Shown: one piece after another, positions 1 through 12,700 of the stretch
How the letters are laid out: each line of letters starts with the position of its first letter
Position numbering within the stretch: position 1 is the stretch's first letter
Assembly (NCBI GenBank): GCA_025642075.2
Contig: JAODUO010000479.1
Span: forward strand, 132,001-196,000
DNA: 64,000 nucleotides
Source: Ridgeia piscesae
Taxonomy: Eukaryota > Annelida > Polychaeta > Sabellida > Siboglinidae
Reading direction: 5' to 3'
Translations under genes and position numbers: made by a program
The notes under the pieces: generated by a model
Told to the model about the DNA's origin: nothing
The model's input: the letters and a program-made list of their open reading frames with translations, nothing else
The model's database searches: none

Positions 1-733
1 AATAGGTTGTTTGAACTTTCACAAGTTTGAACTTTCATAATTATCAAACTCAACTGATCTCGCCATCAATTGATTAACTAACAAGATGGTCTGTCAAGCC
101 ATAAGATAGGATGTTGATCATACGGTGTGTATTTTGTTTAAATTCACATTTGAAGTCTTTTTCTTTACAACAAAAGGAGGAAGGTGTAAGTTGATCACTG
201 ACCAGAGAAACAGCTGGGGTGTGCCTGTTGCCTGCACAGAGAAGTGTGCAACTAAATCATTTTCACTCGCCATACCTACAACAACATCACTTCAGTCAAT
301 TATAAGGAAGACAATTCACACAGTGCTTGCAGTAAATTTTTTACTTATAATGCCACACTAATGCAACATATCCACTATAATACAACTAATGATTATATCA
401 CACGACCCGTTCCCTAGTAAAAGGTCTGCCAAGCCGTAAAATAAACGATGCCAAACATATGATACATTCATGTACTCCATCACATGTTTGTTGAAATTTT
501 GAACACTAAAATATTTCTTTACAATATGGCAAAGTTTCTAATGTAACATCAGTAAGCCGGAATATTTGATCTAGGACACATCATGCCACAATAGCAATGC
601 AATTCACATATATAACGCTTATTAACATATCTTTATCGCTTGGTGGAAGTCACACACATAATTTGTGTGACATAATCAAACCGCGACGTACTGGACACGT
701 TGACTAAAACAATTAGGATAAAATGAGTCTTAC
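1..733 (-). other. MED23 intron sequence at left edge
   Basis: Lies beyond the exon 18 donor (GTAAGA, 733-728). No further MED23 exon was found here on the minus strand; the next one must be outside the window. AT-rich, no repeats of note. Confidence 0.6.
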
Positions 734-3700
734 TCTTCCATTTGCGGTACTCGGCGTCAACATTCCTCTTGAGGATGGCCTTGTCCTCACGAGGCACCGC
801 GTTCTGGTGGAAGAAGTCCCTGATGGCACTCGGGAAGCAGGCGAGGGTGTGACTGGACCAGCTGTGGGGGGTGAACTGGAGGATGGTTGTGAGGATGTCC
901 TTCCACCATGTCCCCGACTCCTTACTACGGCTCCCCGACGCCGTGTCGTACCCTGACACACAAACATATCGTTATTTTATGTCTCACACCCTGTCACATA
1001 ACTGATTTTGTTTTTTATTTTGTTTGTGCCATACCCTGTCACACAACCATCTTTATTTGTTATGGGTGATACCCTGTCACATAACTGTTTCTTTATTTTG
1101 TTTGTGCTATACCCTGTCACACAACGATCTTTATTTAATGTTTACCTTTAATAATCTTTTGCATGTCATACTATGACACATAACCATGATAAAGTTGAAA
1201 CAGGAGCACTAACCAGTGATATGCATGGATCTGGCCAACGTCAGCACCAATGCCTTGTTCAGTTCCTCCGAATCACTCGACAGTAGCTGCATTGTCTTGG
1301 GCTCACTGAAGACGCGGGACAGTTGGGGCTGTACCTCCCAGCTGCCCAGGCCCATGATGAGTCTCAGGGCTGTGCTCTCTATGCTACACACGTACAAAAA
1401 GGCTCCTTAAAAGATGCACGACACATCATCATTGAAGAGCAGGAACCAATAACATATGTACTAGTTCTCTGGTACCCCCACCCGAGATGACATCGCAATG
1501 AGAAGATGAACACCAGCTGTGGTACAGAGGCGAGAGAGTGAAGATGACTGAGAAGATAAACTCACCAGAGATGGAGCTGGTTATGGCTTGTCTGTGGTAC
1601 AGAGGCGAGAGAGTGAAGATGACTGAGAAGATAAACTCACCAGAGATGGAGCTGGTTCTGGTTTGTCTGTGGTACGGAGGCGAGAGAGTGAAGATGACTG
1701 AGAAGATAAACTCACCAGAGATGGAGCCTGGTTCTGGTTTGTCTGTGATACGGAGGCGAGAGAGTGAAGATGACTGAGAAGATAAACTCACCAGAGATGG
1801 AGCTGGTTCTGGTTTGTCTGTGGTACAGAGGCGAGAGAGTGAAGATGACTGAGAAGATAAACTCACCAGAGATGGAGTTGGTTCTGGTTTGTTTGTGGTA
1901 CGGAGGCGAAATAGTGAAGATGACTGAGAAGATAAATTCACTAGAGATGGAGCTGGTTCTGGTTTCTCTGTGGTACGGAGGCGAGAGAGTGAAGATGACT
2001 GAGAAGACAAACTCACCAGAGATGGAGCTGGTTATGGTTTGTTTGTGGTACGGAGGTGAGACAGTGAAGATGACTGAGAAGATAAATTCACCAGAGATGG
2101 AGCTGGTTCTGGTTTCTCTGTGGTATGGAGGCAAGAGAGTGAAGATGACTGAGAAGACAAACTCACCAGAGATGGAGCTGGTTATGGTTTGTTTGTGGTA
2201 CGGAGGTGAGACAGTGAAGATGACTGAGAAGATAAATTCACTAGAGATGGAGCTGGTAATGGTTTGTCTGTGATACGGAGGCAAGAGAGTGAAGATGACT
2301 GAGAAGACAAACTCACCAGAGATGGAGCTGGTAATGGTTTGTCTGTGATACGGAGGCGAGATAGTGAAGATGACTGTGAAGACAAACTCACCAGAGATGG
2401 AGCTGGTTCTGGTTTCTCTGTGGTACGGAGGTGAGAGAGTGAAGATGACTGAGAAGACAAACTCACCAGAGATGGAGCTGGTTCTGGTTTGTTTGTGGTA
2501 CGGAGGCGAGATAGTGAAGATGACTGAGAAGATAAATCCACTAGAGATGGAGCTGGTTCTGGTTTCTCTGTGGTACGGAGGTGAGAGAGTGAAGATGACT
2601 GAGAAGATAAAGTCACCAGAGATGGAGCTGGTTCTGGTTTGTTTGTGGTACGGAGGCGAGAGAGTGAAGATGACTGAGAAGATAAACTCACCAGAGATGG
2701 AGCTGGTTCTGGTTTGTCTGTGGTACGGAGGCGAGAGAGTGAAGATGACTGAGAAGACAAACTCACCAGAGATGGAGCTGGTTCTGATTTGTCTGTGGTA
2801 CGGAGGCGAGAGAGTGAAGATGACTGAGCAGCTGGACGCGGTAGTGAGGCTGGATGTGATGGAGGCGGTAGCTGAACATCTCGAGGAGCGTGTGTAGGAT
2901 GCCCCACGCATTGCTGCCAAACACACTTGGCAACAACTGACCTGAAACAGTAAAACTACAGCTGATATGTCTGTATGGATATTCCTAAACGTCCAACTGA
3001 TATGTCTGTTTATGACATTTTTCTAATGGGTCACCCTCATAGTGCGCAATGGCTTAGCTGACATGTTAGCTCCATTCGTGTCAACAGTTTATTTAAACAG
3101 CTCATATTCAGATTGTTAAACATGTTAGTGCATCATAGATTTCTCTGTGACATCATTTCATGTTTTTGTTTGACATCTTTGTTTTTTGCAACTGTACTCA
3201 AGCTAATGAAAGATAGTCATATACAGTAGATTGTTTGTTTATCTCTTGTGACTATTTGCAAAATCAATTTCATGCATTTCTGCTGATGTAGTTTATACAA
3301 CAAACTGTAAAAAATTTCAAATTTTGTCCAAGTCTTATGAATAAAATCTGGCCAGGAACAAACAAATTAAGACCCACTATTTTAAGATGTGGACTTTGAA
3401 GGAAGTTGTCGGTACCAAAACATCCAGCTGAAATACTGGGGCCCAGTATTTAGTTATCAATGGTAGTTAAATATGTACAACATACTAATGAATCCTTTGA
3501 TGCCGAGTGACTCTATCTCCAAGTAGACCAGGAGGCGACTGTAGGTCTCCACCAGCGCGGGAGCCAGGGCTGTGTTAGACTTCGCCTTCGCCAGACGCAT
3601 CACTCGTGTCACTATACTGTGGATGAGGCTGGACACAACAACACATGGTCAATGGCTAACTGACCATCAACAGGTGGTCAATAACTGACCATCAACACAT

Positions 3701-6700
3701 GGTCAATAACTGACCAATAAACACACTGTCAATAATTTATCATAAACATATAGTCAATAATTGACCATCAACACATGGTCAATAACTGACCATGAAATTA
3801 TGGTCAAAAACAAAACATTGACACATGATGAATAGTTAACCAGTCAACAACATGGTTAATGCCTTACCATCAACACATGGTTAATGACTTACCATCAACA
3901 CATGGTTAATGTCTTACCATCAACACATGGTTAATGACTTATCATCAACACATGGTTAATGACTTACCATCAACACATGGTTAATGTCTTACCATCAACA
4001 CATGGTTAATGACTTGCCATCAACACATGGTTAATGACTTATCATCAACACATGGTTAATGACTTATCATCAACACATGGTTAATGTCTTACCATCAACA
4101 CATGGTTAATGACTTATCATCAACACATGGTTAATGACTTATCATCAACACATGGTTAATGACTTACCATCAACACATGGTTAATGTCTTACCATCAACA
4201 CATGGTTAATGACTTATCATCAACACATGGTTAATGACTTACCATCAACACATGGTTAATGACTTACCATCAACACATGGTTAATGTCTTACCTTCAACA
4301 CATGGTTAATGACTTACCATCAACACGTGGTTAATGACTTATCATCAACACATGGTTAATGACTTACCATCAAGACGTGGTTAATGACTTACCATCAACA
4401 CGTGGTTAATGACTTACCATCAACACATGGTTAATGTCTTACCATCAACACATGGTTAATGTCTTACCATCAACACATGGTTAATGACTTATCATCAACA
4501 CATGGTTAATGACTTACCATCAACACATGGTTAATGACTTATCATCAACACATGGTTAATGACTTACCATCAACACATGGTTAATGACTTATCATCAACA
4601 CATGGTTAATGACTTACCATCAACACATGGTTAATGACTTACCATCAACACATGGTTAATGTCTTACCATCAACACATGGTTAATGACTTATCATCAACA
4701 CATGGTCAATAACTTATCATCAACACATGGTTAATGACTTACCATCAACACATGGTTAATGTCTTACCATCAACACATGGTTAATGACTTACCATCAACA
4801 CATGGTTATTGTCTTACCATCAACCCCCAGATTTCAGTTACACACGTTGACTAAAACATAAAATCTGAGCTTCATTTCATAGAGACTTAATACACTGCAG
4901 ACACATTAAAGACAGGGTGAGTAGTTTTTAGGATTTGACATTTCATTAGATGCTCACATCCTCAAGTTATCCTCACCTCATCTTGGCGTGCACGGTCAGC
5001 GAGTCCAGCATGCTCATGGGCAGTGGTTGGGTGGGCGCCGCGGCAGTAATGCTTCCGGGCAGAACAGTTGTCATCTGTCCGTTGCCATATATACTCTCCA
5101 CCAAAATACCCATAGGCAGTGAAAATATGTCAGTATTGGTGCTATCTGAAAAGTAATGAAATTCTGTGTTGATTATTAAACTTCTGGTTTCAGTGTCTTA
5201 AACTTTTTCTATATTTCAGCCAATTCGACCTCCCCTGTTTGTGTATTTCGGCAATGAAACAACATGTGGCCCTGGTTGACCAAATGAGTAATAAGGAGGA
5301 AATATGTTGACATACTTTTTTACATATTTCGAAAGAGGAGATACAGTACTTTACAGTGTTTCCAACATTATGACTCTACTACAAAAATTGGTGAAGTTAT
5401 GTTACTTTAGGTATGGTAGGGGTCAAAAAGTAAAACTGGAGAAAACCGCCGTTAAAGTTTTGCATTTTATGCTAGTTAATCATAATGGCTCGCATTAAAT
5501 TGGGTAAAGATACACATTTTATTTTGCATAAATAGTGTAGGATGGCTGGAAGTGTTAAAACATATGCTATACATTTAGTTTCCATATAAACCTAAAAATC
5601 ACCAAAATCATGCCATCTGGCTTTAGATGGCACTCACATCAAATGTCAAATCCCGACTTATCACTCAGTTGGTCAGCCGGGGTCACATATGGTAAAACTT
5701 ACAGTGAAATGTATTAAGAAGGTTGATATGATAACTCATGTTGCTTTTTTTACAAGATAATATAAATATGGCATGGAAACAGTACTGTTTGTATCACTAA
5801 CATCATGGTTTACGAAACAGGTTTTTATTCTGATATAACAGATAGCAAGTTAGTAATATCACCTTTATTTGAAGAAAAAAAGTTATATTATCTTTACATG
5901 AAATATACTGTATCATAAAATAAAACTTACAAGCATTGCACAGCAGGGCAATTTTGTAGTCTGTCATTGGCAAGTTTTTTGAATGTAGACATTGTGTAAG
6001 AAACCTGAAAATTCAAAATGCACACATAACCAATCATGTTCAGGCAGATTACATGGCAGCAGACAGATGTTTGCATTTAAAAAATGCAATAATAAAAGAA
6101 ACAAACTCACATGCTAATATAGTATCTATATATAATGTGCACTCATGTGTACTACTGTAGAAATGTATAACTATCAGTCTCTCACAACGAACCAACATTA
6201 CAACACATTCCAATGTTTTATTGTAACTGCAATGAAAACACATGGCAACAAAGCTGATCTTATCTCAATATTCCCATTACATGCAATATGAAATCATTTA
6301 CCTCAATCCTCAAACAAACTAGAAAATGGACAACCGATGAAAAAAAATTTGGAAATCTCAAAATCAATAAATTATTATTAAATCTTCATCTGGTGGATTT
6401 AAAAACTTGCATCAATAATATTTGTTTTCATTAATAATTTTTTTAATTTTGAATGTAAATTTCTGAGAGTGTGAGCAACAACCACGGTGGCTTAAATTCC
6501 TACGCTTCTGCAATTCAGACAACAACAACAACAAATGTGATCATCGAGTTATGACAGCAGACAACAACTAAAGTAGACGACTTACTCAGTGTGTCCCTTG
6601 AGAGCGAGTGGCATGGGTCGATGGAGCTTCATCTTGTCGCACTGAGCCTTCTTCTCGAGGTGGATCCAGATGCAGGTGCCAGCCATCTTGCGAGTGCAGG

Positions 6701-9700
6701 ACGACTGGTTGACGTCCGGTAGATCCAACATCTTCTTCTCTGGGTAGAGCAGATCGTAGAGCTTCAGCACCGGCAGGAACTCCCCCAACTGACGAGTAAA
6801 GTCATTCATGTCAACTACATCGACTCTTCACAGATCTTGTCCATTTTGTTTGTTCATCGCATAGAAGCATGACACTTACCCTTCTTCCAGTATTACTGCT
6901 TTCAATACTAATATAACAATTCCAATGTAATTTTATTGTTTTATTATTCATTTTATTTGTTACCCTACAGCTGTTGTCAGAAATACACAAATTATATTAC
7001 TTGCCATTTAAATCAAAACTGTATCTGCGTGACTAAATTAGAACGCTTTGAAGTTTGCCAAGCGATATAAATTTAAGTTTTATCTGATAATATTTCTATA
7101 TGATTTGCTTTTGTCATTCTCTTGATACCAATCTGAATATGTAATAACCAGCCATAAGTGAGAATATACTGAACCTCCTAATAAACTGACTCTCATAATT
7201 TCTGCGTATCTTGTCAGAGATGATCAAAACAGCTCAACAAAGAAAGGTCTGTCCCCTGTTTTGTATTTCCCAAAAGCACCAATATATGCCACGGTGAACG
7301 CACTGATCACTGACATACCTTGTTTCTCTGAATGCTCCCTGATATGAATTGCAGCAAAACCCACAACAGGTGATCACGACCTTTACGAAGGTTACGACCT
7401 TTCAACTACAACAAGCAACGCAGGCAGAATGGAATATGGCCACATCTAAACAATTCGCATCATCAATTTGCATACAGTTGTGTAAAGTTTATGATAACAA
7501 CTTATTGTCTATTTGTTCTTAGTGACATTTATTGGGTGGAATTATAACAAAATCACAGAATTCTTCAGAGAAAACAACATTTGGCCAATAATTGTTTATA
7601 AAATAATTTTTTCAAAGGTGTAAAAATGCTTGGCTACCTAAATAATTAGTAATGAAAAAAGACTAGCCACTGAAAATTTGTTACAATTTGCCAGATCAAT
7701 GAAGAAAGAGACATATCACTGACCCCAAAGCTCAACCATTCTGGTGCTTGATTCCTACTTGAACCATTTATATCACAAATAGAATACCAAGGATACTGAT
7801 CACTATTGTTTTATATGTGGGAACATCCGAGCAAATTTTTATTAGTTCCGTTGTATGGGACTGAAACTGTGTGGGTCGTCCCATTGGGGTGGTTCATAGA
7901 TTTAGAGATTTTTTTAAGTTACCACAGCCATCCCTCAGATTTGAGCCAGAGAATCTGATGTTTGTTGAGATCGGAAGATGGGGTAATGTGCATATATTCC
8001 ATCAGCAATGGGGGTAGTGCTAAAATATGTCATAGTCGAGGGTTGGAGATTTTCCAGGGTTACCAAAAAGTGTAGTGTTTGCTATTTTCTTGGATCAAGA
8101 GATTTGAGAGACAAGTATTGCAGATTTTCCGCAGTTAGTCCTGCTCGATTTTATAGTACCATAGTCTTACAGAACCACTATTTTTAACCAACCACAAATA
8201 AGCCCCTCTAAGCTGAACTACAAATGTGAAGGGCTGAGGGTAGGGGGGTGTAATTACAGTTTCACACCCATCTCACCCGCAGCCTACAGGGCATGTATGT
8301 GTCAACAAAACATTCACACCCACATATTCTGTGGCATCCATGTAAGATCACACTTGTTATACAGGCCATCACTATGTCTAGACCTCCCACCTTGTTATAC
8401 AGACCCATCACTATGTCTAGACCACCCACCTTGTTGTACAGACCCATCACTATGTCTAGACCACCCACCTTGTTATACAGACCCATCACTATGTCTAGAC
8501 CACCCACCTTGTTATATAGACCCATCACTATGTCTAGACCACCCACCTTGTTATACAGACCCATCACTATGTCTAGACCTCCCACCTTGTTGTACAGACC
8601 CATCACTATGTCTAGACCTCCCACCTTGTTATACAGACCCATCACTATGTCTAGACCACCCACCTTGTTGTACAGACCCATCACTATGTCTAGACCACCC
8701 ACCTTGTTGTACAGACCCATCACTATGTCTAGACCTCCCACCTTGTTGTACAGACCCATCACTATGTCTAGACCTCCCACCTTGTTATACAGACCCATCA
8801 CTATGTCTAGACCACCCACCTTGTTATACAGACCCATCACTATGTCTAGACCACCCACCTTGTTGTACAGACCCATCACTATGTCTAGACCTCCCACCTT
8901 GTTATACAGACCCATCACTATGTCTAGACCTCCCACCTTGTTATACAGACCCATCACCATGTCCAGACCACCCACCGTGTTGTACAGACCCATCACTATG
9001 TCTAGACCTCCCACCTTGTTGTACAGACCCATCACTATGTCTAGACCTCCCACCTTGTTATACAGACCCATCACTATGTCTAGACCACCCACCTTGTTGT
9101 ACAGACCCATCACTATGTCTAGACCACCCACCTTGTTGTACAGACCCATCACTATGTCTAGACCACCCACCTTTTTGTAAAAACACATCACCATGTCTAG
9201 ACCACCCAATTTGTTGTACAGGCCACCACTATGTCTAGACCTCCCACCTTGTTATACAGACCCATCACTATGTCTAGACCACCCACCTTGTTGTACAGAC
9301 CCATCACTATGTCTAGACCACCCACCTTGTTGTACAGACCCATCACTATGTCTAGACCACCCACCTTGTTGTACAAACCCATCACCATGTCTAGACCACC
9401 CACCTTTTTGTACAAACCCATCACCATGTCTAGACCACCCAACTTGTTGTACAGGCCACCATTATGTCTAGACCTCCCACCTTGTTATATCGACCCATCA
9501 CAATGTCTAGACCACCCACCTTGTTATATCGACCCATCACAATGTCTAGACCTCCCACCTTGTTATATCGACCCATCACAATGTCTAGACCACCCACCTT
9601 GTTATATCGACCCATCACAATGTCTAGACCTCCCACCTTGTTATATCGACCCATCACAATGTCTAGACCACCCAACTTGTTGTACAGGCCACCATTATGT

Positions 9701-12700
9701 CTAGACCACCCACCTTGTTATATCGACCCATTACAATGTCTAGACCTCCCACCTTGTTATATCGACCCATCACAATGTCTAGACCTCCCACCTTGTTATA
9801 TCGACCCATCACAATGTCTAGACCTCCCACCTTGTTATATCGACCCATCACAATGTCTAGACCTCCCACCTTGTTATATCGACCCATCACAATGTCTAGA
9901 CCACCCAACTTGTTGTACAGGCCACCATTATGTCTAGACCACCCACCTTGTTATATCGACCCATCACAATGTCTAGACCTCCCACCTTGTTATATCGACC
10001 CATCACAATGTCTAGACCTCCCACCTTGTTATATCGACCCATCACAATGTCTAGACCTCCCACCTTGTTATATCGACCCATCACAATGTCTAGACCTCCC
10101 ACCTTGTTATATCGACCCATCACAATGTCTAGACCACCCACCTTGTTATATCGACCCATCACAATGTCTAGACCTCCCACCTTGTTATATCGACCCATCA
10201 CAATGTCTAGACCTCCCACCTTGTTATATCGACCCATCACAATGTCTAGACCACCCAACTTGTTGTACAGGCCACCATTATGTCTAGACCACCCACCTTG
10301 TTATATCGACCCATCACAATGTCTAGACCTCCCACCTTGTTATATCGACCCATCACAATGTCTAGACCTCCCACCTTGTTATATCGACCCATCACAATGT
10401 CTAGACCTCCCACCTTGTTATATCGACCCATCACAATGTCTAGACCTCCCACCTTGTTATATCGACCCATCACAATGTCTAGACCTCCCACCTTGTTATA
10501 TCGACCCATCACAATGTCTAGACCTCCCACCTTGTTATATCGACCCATCACAATGTCTAGACCACCCACCTTGTTATATCGACCCATCACAATGTCTAGA
10601 CCTCCCACCTTGTTATATCGACCCATCACAATGTCTAGACCTCCCACCTTGTTATATCGACCCATCACAATGTCTAGACCTCCCACCTTGTTATATCGAC
10701 CCATCACAATGTCTAGACCACCCAACTTGTTATATCGACCCATCACAATGTCTAGACCTCCCACCTTGTTATATCGACCCATCACAATGTCTAGATCTCC
10801 CACCTTGTTATATCGACCCATCACAATGTCTAGACCACCCAACTTGTTGTACAGGCCACCATTATGTCTAGACCACCTACCTTGTTATATCGACCCATCA
10901 CAATGTCTAGACTTCCCACCTTGTTATATCGACCCATCACAATGTCTAGACCTCCCACCTTGTTTTATCGACCCATCACAATGTCTAGACCTCCCACCTT
11001 GTTATATCGACCCATCACAATGTCTAGACCACCCAACTTGTTGTACAGGCCACCATTATGTCTAGACCACCCACCTTGTTATATCGACCCATCACAATGT
11101 CTAGACCTCCCACCTTGTTATATCGACCCATCACAATGTCTAGACCTCCCACCTTGTTATATCGACCCATCACAATGTCTAGACCTCCCACCTTGTTATA
11201 TCGACCCATCACAATGTCTAGACCTCCCACCTTGTTATACAGGCCACCATTATGTCTAGACCACCCACCTTGTTATATCGACCCATCACAATGTCTAGAC
11301 CTCCCACCTTGTTATATCGACCCATCACAATGTCTAGACCTCCCACCTTGTTATATCGACCCATCACAATGTCTAGACCTCCCACCTTGTTATATCGACC
11401 CATCACAATGTCTAGACCTCCCACCTTGTTATATCGACCCATCACAATGTCTAGACCACCCAACTTGTTGTACAGGCCACCATTATGTCTAGACCACCCA
11501 CCTTGTTATATCGACCCATCACAATGTCTAGACCTCCCACCTTGTTATATCGACCCATCACAATGTCTAAACCACCCACCTTGTTGTACAGGCCACCATT
11601 ATGTCTAGACATCCCACCTTGTTATACAGACCCATCACTATGTCTAGACCTCCCACCTTGTTATACAGACCCATCACTATGTCTAGACCTCCCACCTTGT
11701 TATACAGACCCATCAATTTGTCTAGACCACCCACCTTGTTGTACAGACCCATCACTATGTCTAGACCACCCACCTTGTTGTACAGACCCATCACTATGTC
11801 TAGACCACCCACCTTGTTGTACAGGCCACCATTATGTCTAGAACTCCCACCTTGTTATACAGAACCATCACTATGTCTAGACCACCCACCTTGTTGTACA
11901 GGCCACCACTATGTCTAGACCTCCCACCTTGTTATATAGACCCATCACTATGTCTAGACCACCCACTTTTTATATCGACCCATCACCATGTCTAAACCAC
12001 CCACCTTGTTATACAGACCCATCACTATGTCTAGACCTCCCACCTTGTTGTACAAACCCATCACTATGTCTAGACCACCCACCTTGTTGTACAGGCCACC
12101 ATTATGTCTAGACATCCCACCTTGTTATACAGACCCAGCACTATGTCTAGACCACCCACCTTGTTGTACAGGCCACCACTATGTCTAGACCACCCACCTT
12201 GTTATACAGACCCATCACTATGTCTAGACCACCCACCTTGTTATATCGACCCATCACCATGTCTAGACCACCCACCTTGTTATTCAGACCCATCACTATG
12301 TCTAGACCTCCCACCTTGTTGTACAAACCCATCACTATGTCTAGACCACCCACCTTGTTATACAGAACCATCACTATGTCTAGACCACCCACCTTGTTGT
12401 ACAGGCCACCATTATGTCTAGACCACCCACCTTGTTGTACAGGCCACCATTATGTCTAGACCACCCACCTTGTTGTACAGACCCAGCACCATGTCTAGAC
12501 CACTCACCTTGTTGTACAGACCCAGCACTATGTCTAGACCACCCACCTTGTTGTACAGACCCAGCACCATGTCTGTGAAGCTCGTAAACTGGAACAGCAC
12601 GAAGAAGATCACCTGACTGGACAGGTGTTGCCATAGCAACTGGTTGTTTCCATCCTCGTCGACCTCTGACCTCTCCATGGCAAGCACAACGAGATTGGTC

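Noticed and set aside
3840..4826. Regularly spaced short repeats resembling a CRISPR array
   Set aside because: Units are contiguous 25-mers with no unique spacers, in an animal intron, with no cas genes.
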